A DNA stretch of 45,116 bases from Prochlorococcus sp. AG-402-M15. Its GTDB lineage: Bacteria; Cyanobacteriota; Cyanobacteriia; PCC-6307; Cyanobiaceae. A program made the position numbers and the translations under genes. The stretch covers positions 1-45,116 of the forward strand of contig QCIP01000013.1 of assembly GCA_003216615.1 (NCBI GenBank), in the 5' to 3' direction. Shown here in pieces: positions 20,134 through 27,527 of the stretch; position 1 is the first letter of the stretch, and every line of letters begins with the position of its first letter. The notes under the pieces are model-generated. The model had not been told where the DNA came from. It did not search any database and was given only the letters and a program-made list of their open reading frames with translations.

Positions 20134-21507
20134 ATGGGTTCAAAAGGTATAAACAATAAGTCATTTACTCTTTGGGAAGAGTTAGAACTTCGTGTTTCTA
20201 CTGATAGTGGGAAGGTCGCAATTTATAAGAAAACTTATAACGATAAAAGACAAGGTAGAACTCCATTACCAATAGAAGATAGGTCTTATTTCGTTCATAT
20301 TCCTGTTCCAAATACCAAAGGTGGAATTAGAAAATCATTACTCACAAAAGATAGAACAACCGCAATTACAAAAGTGAATGAAATGGTTGTAAATGTGATG
20401 GTTGATTTAAGGTCTGGTAATAGTATTATTCCTGTTCCTGTTGAAGATGTTGTAGAGAAATTCTTGAAACATAAAAAGTCACGAACAAGAGGTAGGTGGG
20501 AAAGTAAAAGAGACAGGGGTAAGAAAAGTATCACAAGTGAGAGATATACCTTAATAGAAGGAAAACTTCGTAATTACTTGATTGGATTTCTTGGTAAGAA
20601 AACTGATGTAAGAACTATTCCATTTAAGAGATGGAGTAAGTGGGAGGAATGGAGAATTGAAAATAATGTAAGAAAAGAAATGGGAAAACCAAAATCAGTC
20701 ACCATACAAAATGAGATGGGATTGATTAGAGAATGTTGGAAGTGGGGAATGGTTGAAGGGTATATTCCTACATCACTCAAACTACCTTTTCACGATGAAG
20801 ATTTAATAAGTGACGATAAAGTTAGTCGTGATACTTGGAACGCAAATGAATGGAGAAGTTTCTCACGAAGATTAAGAGATTGGTTAAAAGAAACTGAAAG
20901 TAATCCTGATGAAAATTATGTATGGGATGCGTATGTTTCTTATCAAATGGTTTTCTTCATTTCTAATTGTGGAATGAGAACTGGTGAAGTGGTGAAGGTT
21001 AAACGAAAAGATATTGAATTCGTTCAATTAAATGATGAATATAAGAACTTGATTTGTTTGGTTCAAGTTCATCCATCAACTAAAACTGGTGAAAGAGAAG
21101 TAAATGCGATGGGTGGAAAATTCGCAAGAAGAGTATATGAAAAATCACCACATAGAAAGAAGGATGACTTCTTATTTTGTCATTTAGATGGGAGTGAATT
21201 TACCACTAAACAATTTAGAACTTGGTTCTATCGTATGACTAAATTTACTGATGAAAATAAACGATGGGGTAAAACCTTCCAACCCTATGGTCTCCGTCAT
21301 TATTACGCAACTACCAGACTTCAAAACGGAACATCTCAATACGCACTCTGTAAAAATATGGGTGTTACTGAACCATATTTAAGAAAACATTATTCCAAAT
21401 ACTTAAACAGACTTGCGACAAAAGAACTAATGAAATTTAGTAAAGAAGTTGGTTTGGGTGGAAGAATAATTCCCAAAGGTGAAGACTTCTTAATTGATGA
21501 AATCTAA
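20134..21507 (+). CDS. Tyrosine recombinase / integrase
   Basis: The 457-residue integrase has an N-terminal arm-binding region and a SAM-like core-binding domain (~100-220). The catalytic domain has Arg I R282 (NCGMRTGEVV), beta-hairpin Lys ~K317 (STKTGE), the LRH box R388-H389 (PYGLRHYYATTRL) and nucleophile Y420 in LRKHYSKY. The first His of the usual HxxR box is replaced by Tyr (PYGLR). It lies just inside the left end, as expected for an integrase using the adjacent guaA core. Its stop overlaps the start of the next gene by one base (TAATG). Alanine codons are only GCA after C or GCG after T. Confidence 0.92.
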   Translation: MGSKGINNKSFTLWEELELRVSTDSGKVAIYKKTYNDKRQGRTPLPIEDRSYFVHIPVPNTKGGIRKSLLTKDRTTAITKVNEMVVNVMVDLRSGNSIIPVPVEDVVEKFLKHKKSRTRGRWESKRDRGKKSITSERYTLIEGKLRNYLIGFLGKKTDVRTIPFKRWSKWEEWRIENNVRKEMGKPKSVTIQNEMGLIRECWKWGMVEGYIPTSLKLPFHDEDLISDDKVSRDTWNANEWRSFSRRLRDWLKETESNPDENYVWDAYVSYQMVFFISNCGMRTGEVVKVKRKDIEFVQLNDEYKNLICLVQVHPSTKTGEREVNAMGGKFARRVYEKSPHRKKDDFLFCHLDGSEFTTKQFRTWFYRMTKFTDENKRWGKTFQPYGLRHYYATTRLQNGTSQYALCKNMGVTEPYLRKHYSKYLNRLATKELMKFSKEVGLGGRIIPKGEDFLIDEI

Positions 21508-21743
21508 TGAGTAGAAAATCAAAATATACAGGTGGTTTTAGACCAAGAAAATATGAAAGTAGAATACCTTTTCCTTATGTTGTGTTTGATGAAAAGAAAG
21601 AAGTCTATTTTAGAATTGTCTCTGGATTTCCCTCTACACTTGCGGTTACTCCCATAATGAAAGAACACTTTCCTGATGATTACAAAGGATATATTGCGTC
21701 ACCAAAATGTTGGGAAGAGATTAAACATTTACAAAAAAAATAA
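21507..21743 (+). CDS. Small protein coupled to the integrase
   Basis: The 78-residue protein begins MSRKSKYTGGFRPRKYESRIPFPYVVFDEKKEVYFRIV and is basic at the N-terminus with a likely beta-rich centre. It starts on the last base of the integrase stop, so it is translationally coupled to it. An excisionase or directionality role would fit the location, but the sequence shows no recognisable winged helix. Function unknown. An iteron-like motif starts 2 bases after its stop; the next 170 bases hold no gene I can support. Confidence 0.6.
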   Translation: MSRKSKYTGGFRPRKYESRIPFPYVVFDEKKEVYFRIVSGFPSTLAVTPIMKEHFPDDYKGYIASPKCWEEIKHLQKK

Positions 21744-21914
21744 AGACAAGGTGACAAACCTTTTCACTCAAATTTTCTACCCGAAAATTTTTAAATGGAG
21801 AATGAAAAAAGAGTGGATTTAATATAAGTCGCACTCTTATGGTTCGTTATAGATTGATAGTATCTATCGTTTTTAGTTTAGGGTCGTGTTCTTTTAGTAA
21901 AACTGGTTCTGGTG

Positions 21915-22049
21915 TTACTTGATAGTGTTGTATCTGTCTTTGATGAGTTGTTCTAATAACAACTCTGGTTTCTGTTGTGGTCGTGACTTCTTGGAAAGTT
22001 CCATCAACATTTCATATACAAGATTGGTTACTTTGATGTTCTTAAACAT
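21915..22049 (-). CDS. 44-aa ribbon-helix-helix-like protein
   Basis: ATG at 22049, TAA at 21915-21917. The predicted product begins MFKNIKVTNLVYEMLMELSK and continues KSRPQQKPELLLEQLIKDRY. A short beta strand, a helix, a turn and a second helix match the Arc/CopG ribbon-helix-helix plan used by small plasmid repressors. It is last in a leftward string after Rep and two other tiny genes, 2 bases after the previous stop. It could be the element's copy-number or transcription repressor. Assignment is from pattern only. Confidence 0.5.
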   Translation of the reverse strand: MFKNIKVTNLVYEMLMELSKKSRPQQKPELLLEQLIKDRYNTIK

Positions 22050-22051
22050 AA

Positions 22052-22216
22052 TTAAACTGATACTAATTTTGACTTGTTTCTGTCTTCTCTAATTTTGTTT
22101 TTTAGATAAGACGAATGACTAATGTTTTGTTCCTTACAATATCCAACAAACCACTCATAGAGTTCTTCTTCATTCATCCCGAATGACATACATTTTTGAA
22201 TGTTAGTTCGTGACAT
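22052..22216 (-). CDS. 54-aa small protein in the Rep string
   Basis: ATG at 22216, TAA at 22052-22054. The predicted product begins MSRTNIQKCMSFGMNEEELY and continues EWFVGYCKEQNISHSSYLKNKIREDRNK: an acidic helix followed by a basic helix. It may be DNA-binding or a partner of the adjacent 44-aa protein. It lies between two other tiny leftward ORFs with short gaps and has the element's codon bias (no GCT/AGC), supporting it as real. Function unknown. Confidence 0.45.
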   Translation of the reverse strand: MSRTNIQKCMSFGMNEEELYEWFVGYCKEQNISHSSYLKNKIREDRNKSKLVSV

Positions 22217-22264
22217 AATTTCTACTTAATTGGTTACTACTATTTAGATGTAAATCATCTACTT

Positions 22265-22444
22265 TTACGAAAGTCTTCTCTTGATTATCAAATCAAAGTC
22301 TTCGTTTTCTGTGAGAAGTTGAAGGTAATGTTGTTCTTCAAGTTCCCTTTGTTTCTTCAATCCAAGTTCTTGTAAGAACTGGTTCATTTTCTTATTAAAT
22401 TGAGACCAAGTAATTGGTCTCTTTCTTCTGTGTTTGTTTTTCAT
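22265..22444 (-). CDS. 59-aa basic small protein coupled to Rep
   Basis: ATG at 22444 overlaps the Rep stop (ATGA), so translation is coupled. TAA is at 22265-22267. The product starts MKNKHRRKRPITWSQFNKKM, strongly basic, followed by an amphipathic helix (NQFLQELGLKKQRELEEQHY). It probably binds DNA or helps Rep. No family recognised. Confidence 0.5.
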   Translation of the reverse strand: MKNKHRRKRPITWSQFNKKMNQFLQELGLKKQRELEEQHYLQLLTENEDFDLIIKRRLS

Positions 22445-23091
22445 AGGTCACTATTTTGGATGTCTATATGTTCCCAACAATCAAAATCAATCTTGTCAAA
22501 AGACTTATTTACATAACGAAGTCGTGTTGTGAAATCTCCTATCTTTTTATGGTTGGTTGATTTCTTACCTAATCCCAATTTCTTGATATGTGTCTTCAAG
22601 TGATTGGTTAAACATTCACTCATAACATCATCCAAGTGGTAATCGTCATCCGCAATTATTTGGAATAATGTGTCTTTGGATAGGGTAATCTTTCTGTTCT
22701 TACTCATTAACCAAGAAATACCATCTGGTCTTTCCATAAGGATGTGGAGGTGTAACTTTCTACTTTCGTAATGTCGTTCTACAAAGAACCAAAGTCTTAA
22801 TCTGTCTTTGGGTTTCTTACCACTTGGATAAAAGAAATCCAGAATTACTTTCTTGATATGTTTATTATCACCATATTGATTGATAGGTGATTTAGAACCT
22901 TTGAAGAATGAGAGTGTAAGAAAATAAGTAGGATTAAAATACATACTCTCACTCTTCCTCTGTAACCACTTTTGAGTTACGCATCGTGCGGATATTTTTG
23001 CGGAATTACTTTCATCCAAATCGTAATGACAAGGTGACAAATCTCCATTCTTATTCTTTACACTTAAAGACACGAAATCCTCTTCTTTCAT
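22441..23091 (-). CDS. HUH-type replication initiator (Rep) / single-strand endonuclease
   Basis: The 216-residue protein has the three Rep motifs in order. Motif I is YFLTLSF (~56-62), motif II is KLHLHILME with the metal-binding H114-L-H116, and motif III is LRYVNKSF with catalytic Tyr candidate Y203 and K206 (YxxK). Such proteins nick one strand at an origin and join covalently to DNA to start rolling-circle replication. There is no helicase domain here; a separate SF3 helicase is encoded at 24376. A copy of the iteron-like motif lies inside the 5' part. The start ATG at 23091 follows a 194-bp non-coding stretch that could hold the origin and promoter. Confidence 0.72.
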   Translation of the reverse strand: MKEEDFVSLSVKNKNGDLSPCHYDLDESNSAKISARCVTQKWLQRKSESMYFNPTYFLTLSFFKGSKSPINQYGDNKHIKKVILDFFYPSGKKPKDRLRLWFFVERHYESRKLHLHILMERPDGISWLMSKNRKITLSKDTLFQIIADDDYHLDDVMSECLTNHLKTHIKKLGLGKKSTNHKKIGDFTTRLRYVNKSFDKIDFDCWEHIDIQNSDL

Positions 23092-23285
23092 AGTTAATAA
23101 CCTACTTGATATTTAATTAGTGATGTCTTCTTCCGTTACATCTAATTTATATAGGTAAGTTATATGTTTGATATATGTAATTGTTAAGGTTCAGTAACAT
23201 TTAACGATACAACGACAGGTAAGACCAACTCCTTGTCACCTTGTCACGAACGATATACAAAACAAAACTATATTTAAAAAGACAT
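23092..23285. promoter_or_regulatory. Non-coding stretch upstream of Rep; candidate origin/promoter
   Basis: 194 bases without a supportable gene, AT-rich, with an iteron-like motif at 23234-23247. It lies between the Rep gene and the 314-aa gene, both leftward. It could hold the Rep promoter and nick site; no clear stem-loop with a nonanucleotide was recognised, so the origin call is speculative. Confidence 0.3.
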
Positions 23286-24230
23286 TTATAAATGTTTTGA
23301 AATTTCGTTATACCAAATCAATAATTCCCGTTTGTCACCTAATTTCTTATCTCTCGCAATTTTTAATGAGTATCGGGTCGCATTATTATCTGTCGTTTCC
23401 ATCAACATATTCAACTTTGCGACATACGATTTACCATACTCCGTGTAGAAGTTTCTCTTACCACAATCACTTCTCATAATGAAACCCGTGAAAGTGCGGA
23501 GTGGTGCGTCTATCAGTTCATCAATAGTTTTGAGATTAAACATCTTCTTCCACTTATCATCTTTTTCTATAAACCATATAGGTGGTAGTTCTTTCTCAAT
23601 CACTTGTCTCCAATAAAGACTTCTTTCCCTTCGTTCCTGATGTCTAATTGATTTAATTGATATTGATTGATTTGGTTTCCTAAATGTCAAACCATAATTC
23701 TTACATAATCTTCTTAAATCTTCTTCAAATGAGTAAGTTCTTTCTCCTCCCAAATAAACATCAGTAGAACGAAATATTGAATATAAATGTTCTTGTTTTT
23801 TACTCCATCTACCCTTGTCAGTTTCGGTTACTAATTTACTTGGAAATCTAATTTGTTTTACCAAATATTCACTTTCTCTATATGACATATCTTTCGTTAT
23901 TGATTTCTTCTTAACTGCGATTTGTATCTCATCTGGTCTTAAAGAACAGAGACTATAAATGGTTCTGTAATGCGGTGGAAATGACCTACAAACCTCCTCT
24001 CTTGCGTCTATGGGTAAATCATCCATAGTGTCTCCAATCTTCTTCAAATTGGAATATATCTTGGGGTTTATATTTGATTTCTCTGTGAAGATTTTATAGA
24101 TGGATTTATCAAATACTTTTTTACTTCTTGATATTGTTAATGACAAGGTGACAATATCATCAATACTACCTTCGTATGAATGTTTTCTTGTAATATCCAA
24201 CGCAGTATCAAGGGTTAGTGTCTTTGTCAT
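23286..24230 (-). CDS. Unrecognised 314-aa protein, possibly DNA-binding
   Basis: The N-half is helical (LTLDTALDITRKHSYEGSIDDIVTLSLTISRSKKVFDKSIYKIFTE). It has a segment HYRTIYSLCSLRPDEIQIAVKKKSITKDMSYRES that loosely resembles the helix-rich DNA-binding part of ParB/phage replication-control proteins. The C-half is basic. It diverges from the helicase gene across 145 bases. Its start codon sits inside a copy of the iteron-like motif (24224-24236), and another copy lies within the gene, suggesting self-control or that this protein binds the motif. Function not recognised. Confidence 0.6.
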   Translation of the reverse strand: MTKTLTLDTALDITRKHSYEGSIDDIVTLSLTISRSKKVFDKSIYKIFTEKSNINPKIYSNLKKIGDTMDDLPIDAREEVCRSFPPHYRTIYSLCSLRPDEIQIAVKKKSITKDMSYRESEYLVKQIRFPSKLVTETDKGRWSKKQEHLYSIFRSTDVYLGGERTYSFEEDLRRLCKNYGLTFRKPNQSISIKSIRHQERRERSLYWRQVIEKELPPIWFIEKDDKWKKMFNLKTIDELIDAPLRTFTGFIMRSDCGKRNFYTEYGKSYVAKLNMLMETTDNNATRYSLKIARDKKLGDKRELLIWYNEISKHL

Positions 24231-24375
24231 CTTGTCTTCACCGATTTAATGAAATCTTACTATGCCGTGAAGAAATCGTGAAGAAAAAGTATCTAAACAA
24301 ACATATACATTACGACAACTATCCGTGAAGAAGTCAAATTACAATTAAAGAGTAGTTTATACAATACTTAAAATT

Positions 24376-26367
24376 ATGACCTCTATACTTTGGGATAGTC
24401 GGTTCTTAAACGAATTCAAACAAGAACTACACCACAACCCTTCTATTCAATTTTGGGAAGAAGATGTTAATGGTGATGTAATGGATTTCAAATCAACCCA
24501 TTACAAAAAAATGTTGATGAAGTTCTTCCCTGCGTTAGGTGTGAAGAACCTTCAATTAGGAACTACCGATAAAGGGAGACCAACTTCAACTTTGGTATTC
24601 ACTCGTGGAAATCGTGTAGAACAAATTGACCCACAAACTCTTAAACAAGTCTGTTTTAGATTATTTAATTTGATGGGTGAGAAAGGAACTCAAATTAGAA
24701 ATAACTTCTATAAAGAGAAGGTATTCAACAAAGACGAACTTTCCTTAATACCTGATTTAGAAGGTAAAAAAGTCTTCAAGGATAATGTATTAAGTGCGTA
24801 TCGTTTCTTTCAAAATGGATTTGTTGAGATTACCCGTAATGGTGTTTCACCTCTTAAATCCTATGACGAAATTCCAGAAGATTATGTGATTTGGAACTCT
24901 TCGGTCATTCCAAAAGACTATGAAGACACCATCACCAAAGAAGTTCTGGAACATAAACTCTCTAACATAATCGCAAATGGTATTCATCCCGAAACTGGTG
25001 ATTTGATTTACCAAAAGAATGACAGAGTAAAACTTTATCAAGAGTTCAAGGATAAAGTAGAAAGTTTTGAAGGAGAAAATCCAGACACTCATTTCAAAGA
25101 CTTTGTTGAAAATTTAAGTCGTGATGAAGAAGGAGATATTGATAAAAATTGTCTTGAACGATTGGAAATTGCGATTGGTTATTTGTGTCATAGATACAAC
25201 ACCGCAAACAAGAGACAATATGTTCTTCTGGTGGATAGATTTTATGACGGGGTAGAAAAGGATGTTGCGAATGGTGGTAATGGTAAGTCTCTACTTATCA
25301 ATACTCTTGGAACACTTATGAACCTAACCATATTGAATGGTAAGGAGATTAAGAAGAATTCAAGTTCCTTCAAACTCGCAGAAGTCACAACTGCGACTGA
25401 AATCGTTCATTTTGATGACGCACATTCCAAGTTTGATGGGGATAGATTAAATCCTCTTGTTACTGGAAACTTTCATATTGAACGAAAGTATGAGAACCCA
25501 TTCTCTATACCTTCACAAGACGCACCTAAAATTGCGATTACTTCTAATTTTCCTATTGAAGGAAAAGGTAATACTTATAAGAGAAGACAATTCATTTGTG
25601 AAGTAGGTCATTATTATCGTCTTCAAGATGAAAACTTTGGTTTAACTCCAAGAGAACTTCACGGGTGTAAAGACTTTCCATTACCTAACCAAATCAATAC
25701 CGAAGGAGAACCTTTCTCTTGGAGTAAGAGTGATTGGAATGAATTCTATCGTTATGTATTTCGTTGTATTCAAAAGTATCTCAAAGATGGATTACCTTCT
25801 GGTGGTGAGAGTTACTACTACAATCGTGCGAAAATCGTTCAAGAGATTGGTAGTGAAGAGGTTACTACTTATCTAATTGATAAAATTCAAACTCTTGATA
25901 TTGGTAAAGAATACTTCAACGAAGAAATCTATAAAGACCTTCAAGAGACTTTCCCAAACCATCTTGAAAATGTTTCAACGATGAGTATGTATGGATGGTT
26001 AGTTTCTATCGGGAAACTTTGTAAGTTGTTTGTCAATCAACATCGTGGTGGAAGACAAGACAACCAAAGATTAAATGAAGAGAGATGGGAACGATATGTT
26101 TCTGTCGGTTTAGAAGATTGGATTAACAAAGAAGGTAGAACCAGAAAAAATCCAAAGGGTATTCCATCTGGGGAACAAGACCGAGTAGGTGTATTCAAGA
26201 TTTCTTCTATGAAAGTTCCAACCAGTATGGTTTCTAAACCAGACTTTTCATCAAATACCGATGACAAGGTGACAAGTGAAGAACCTGTTAAGAAGGTGAA
26301 GAAAAAGATGACGAAGAAGAAGGTCAAAGAAGAACCTACCAAAGTCAATCTTGAAGACTTCTCTTAA
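24376..26367 (+). CDS. SF3-type replicative helicase (phage/plasmid primase-helicase C-domain type)
   Basis: The 663-residue ATPase has an N-terminal region (~1-250) of unknown fold and an SF3/D5-like helicase domain. Walker A is GGNGKS (K304-S305), Walker B is EIVHFDDAH (D347, D348), and motif C (sensor) is IAITSN (to N381). The C-terminal tail is Lys-rich (about 640-660) with an iteron-like motif in its DNA. D5/P4-type helicases unwind origins of satellites, phages and plasmids. No primase motif was recognised at the N-terminus. It is followed by a strong intrinsic terminator. Confidence 0.83.
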   Translation: MTSILWDSRFLNEFKQELHHNPSIQFWEEDVNGDVMDFKSTHYKKMLMKFFPALGVKNLQLGTTDKGRPTSTLVFTRGNRVEQIDPQTLKQVCFRLFNLMGEKGTQIRNNFYKEKVFNKDELSLIPDLEGKKVFKDNVLSAYRFFQNGFVEITRNGVSPLKSYDEIPEDYVIWNSSVIPKDYEDTITKEVLEHKLSNIIANGIHPETGDLIYQKNDRVKLYQEFKDKVESFEGENPDTHFKDFVENLSRDEEGDIDKNCLERLEIAIGYLCHRYNTANKRQYVLLVDRFYDGVEKDVANGGNGKSLLINTLGTLMNLTILNGKEIKKNSSSFKLAEVTTATEIVHFDDAHSKFDGDRLNPLVTGNFHIERKYENPFSIPSQDAPKIAITSNFPIEGKGNTYKRRQFICEVGHYYRLQDENFGLTPRELHGCKDFPLPNQINTEGEPFSWSKSDWNEFYRYVFRCIQKYLKDGLPSGGESYYYNRAKIVQEIGSEEVTTYLIDKIQTLDIGKEYFNEEIYKDLQETFPNHLENVSTMSMYGWLVSIGKLCKLFVNQHRGGRQDNQRLNEERWERYVSVGLEDWINKEGRTRKNPKGIPSGEQDRVGVFKISSMKVPTSMVSKPDFSSNTDDKVTSEEPVKKVKKKMTKKKVKEEPTKVNLEDFS

Positions 26368-26376
26368 AAACAAAAA

Positions 26377-26406
26377 GACTTAAAGGTAATCCAAAACCTT
26401 TAAGTC
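26377..26406. other. 11-bp perfect hairpin after the helicase gene
   Basis: GACTTAAAGGT and its exact complement ACCTTTAAGTC flank an 8-base loop, 9 bases after the helicase stop. No U-run follows, so it may protect the mRNA end or block read-through together with the terminator at 26454. Confidence 0.5.
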
Positions 26407-26453
26407 TCTATTATCAAAAGAGATGTTTCTACTCATCCAAAATTATTTAGGAT

Positions 26454-26481
26454 AAGACCACTCAAAGTGGTCTTTTTATTT
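26454..26481 (+). terminator. Intrinsic terminator of the helicase transcript
   Basis: AAGACCACT and AGTGGTCTT form a 9-bp stem with a 3-base loop, followed by TTTATTT. This is a textbook rho-independent terminator. An iteron-like motif begins at its end (26480). Confidence 0.8.
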
Positions 26482-26493
26482 GTCATCTTGTCA

Positions 26494-26634
26494 TTAAAAT
26501 TTTGCGGTAATACTTACCACTCTTGCGGTTGGATTTCTTGATAATGCGGTTAGTTTCGCATCTTGATAATCTTTTGCGATTACATTCTCATAGAATATCT
26601 TTCCAGAAATGTATAGAGTTACTTCCCAATTCAT
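26494..26634 (-). CDS. 46-aa small protein coupled to the serine recombinase
   Basis: ATG at 26634 overlaps the recombinase stop (ATGA). GGGAGG at 26641-26646, on the minus strand, is a good ribosome binding site 6 bases upstream. The product begins MNWEVTLYISGKIFYENVIA, continues KDYQDAKLTALSRNPTARVV and ends in SITAKF. It is a beta-alpha-beta-like mini-protein of a kind common in phages. The strong RBS and coupling support expression; function unknown. Confidence 0.6.
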   Translation of the reverse strand: MNWEVTLYISGKIFYENVIAKDYQDAKLTALSRNPTARVVSITAKF

Positions 26635-27191
26635 TTTTCACCTCCCTTTTTAAGAAGACGATAAACACTATCACGATGGATATTTAATTCTCTTGCGATT
26701 TGGGTCGCACCATATCCTTCTTCTTTCAATTTTTTAATCTGTTCTACATCAATATTTTGTTTTCTACCTTTATAAACACCTTTCTCTTTTGCGTTTTTAA
26801 TACCTTCTAATTGTCTTTCTCTTCGTAAGTTAGTTTCAAACTCACTAAACACACTCAACATATCAAGAAAACATTTACCTGATGCGGTTTTAGTGTCTAT
26901 TGGTTGTTCTGTTGCGGTTAGAGTTACACCTTTTTCATTTAATTGTTTAACTATCGTTTGTAAGTCAAGAACACTCCTCGCAAGTCGGTCAATTCTGGTG
27001 ATTACAAGTTCATCTCCTTCACGAACAAAATCAAGACACTCTTTTAACTTGTCTCTACCTTTGGTAGTTGTTCCAGAACCAGTCTCCACGAACATCTTAT
27101 CCACACCAAACTTTTCAAGGATGTCTATTTGAGTTTCCATTCCTGTCTCTTGACCTTTGTGACTGGATACTCTTGAATACGCAACTTTCAT
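26631..27191 (-). CDS. Serine recombinase (resolvase/invertase family)
   Basis: The 186-residue small serine recombinase has catalytic Ser9 in YSRVSSHKGQ. The catalytic-domain Arg residues lie in VITRIDRLARSVLDL, and the long E-helix is around SEFETNLRRERQLEGI. The C-terminal helix-turn-helix is GYGATQIARELNIHRDSVYRLLK. Size matches Tn3-type resolvases. A 33-bp dyad and further copies of its half-site lie immediately upstream of the gene, as expected for a res site. It could resolve multimers made by rolling-circle replication or tandem integration. Confidence 0.92.
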   Translation of the reverse strand: MKVAYSRVSSHKGQETGMETQIDILEKFGVDKMFVETGSGTTTKGRDKLKECLDFVREGDELVITRIDRLARSVLDLQTIVKQLNEKGVTLTATEQPIDTKTASGKCFLDMLSVFSEFETNLRRERQLEGIKNAKEKGVYKGRKQNIDVEQIKKLKEEGYGATQIARELNIHRDSVYRLLKKGGEK

Positions 27192-27197
27192 AATAAT

Positions 27198-27297
27198 GTG
27201 TCGTTTTTAACTCATAGACCCATAATAGTATGGTGTCGTTTAATTGGCAACCATTTATAAACGACATAATATATGGGTTAAAGTGTCGTGTCGTTTT
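27198..27297. promoter_or_regulatory. Candidate res site for the serine recombinase
   Basis: TGTCGTTTA (27234-27242) and TAAACGACA (27258-27266) form a perfect 9-bp inverted pair, a 33-bp dyad centred near 27250. Extra TGTCGTTTT copies are at 27198 and 27289, with ACGACA-type half-sites at 27323 and 27379. Multiple short dyads next to a resolvase gene are typical of res sites that also repress the resolvase promoter. Confidence 0.65.
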
Positions 27298-27443
27298 TGT
27301 TTGTTTTGTTTCTACCCAATTACGACATCGTTGATTGTTAATTAGTTTTGATAATGACAAGATGACAAGTTGAATTATTCACGACATTCTTTACACTTAA
27401 ATCAATAAGTATCGTTCAAAAGTATAAAGAATTATGGGTTTAA

Positions 27444-27464
27444 GTTTGTTGCGGGTTTGTTGCG
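27444..27464 (+). repeat. Right arm-type repeats of element 1
   Basis: Two copies of GTTTGTTGCG with an 11-bp period lie 63 bases before the right core. They match the left-end pair at 19971. A degenerate homologous pair lies at 31383-31403 in element 4, also 63 bases before its core. Confidence 0.65.
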
Positions 27465-27527
27465 AAAGTATCAACTTTATAGATGTCAATCATACCAATA
27501 GAAGTGAAGGGGTCTTTTATGATGGTT

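Larger units (their letters stand above)
20005..27368. repeat. Dispersed iteron-like motif TGACAA-GG-TGACAA (about 10 copies)
   Basis: The motif TGACAAGRTGACAA is a direct repeat of TGACAA separated by two bases. Copies seen at 20005, 20060(-), 21745, 23027, 23234(-), 24141, 24224(-), 26262, 26480(-) and 27355; a degenerate one is in element 4 at 30278. Some lack the first T. Three lie inside genes (Rep, 314-aa protein, helicase), one covers the 314-aa gene's start codon, and the rest are between genes. It fits a Rep iteron, or an operator for an element-encoded repressor. It is largely confined to this element family. Confidence 0.75.

Noticed and set aside
21915-22444. Toxin-antitoxin pair among the tiny leftward genes
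   Set aside because: One product looks ribbon-helix-helix-like, but no toxin-like partner was recognised, and they follow Rep as a string.
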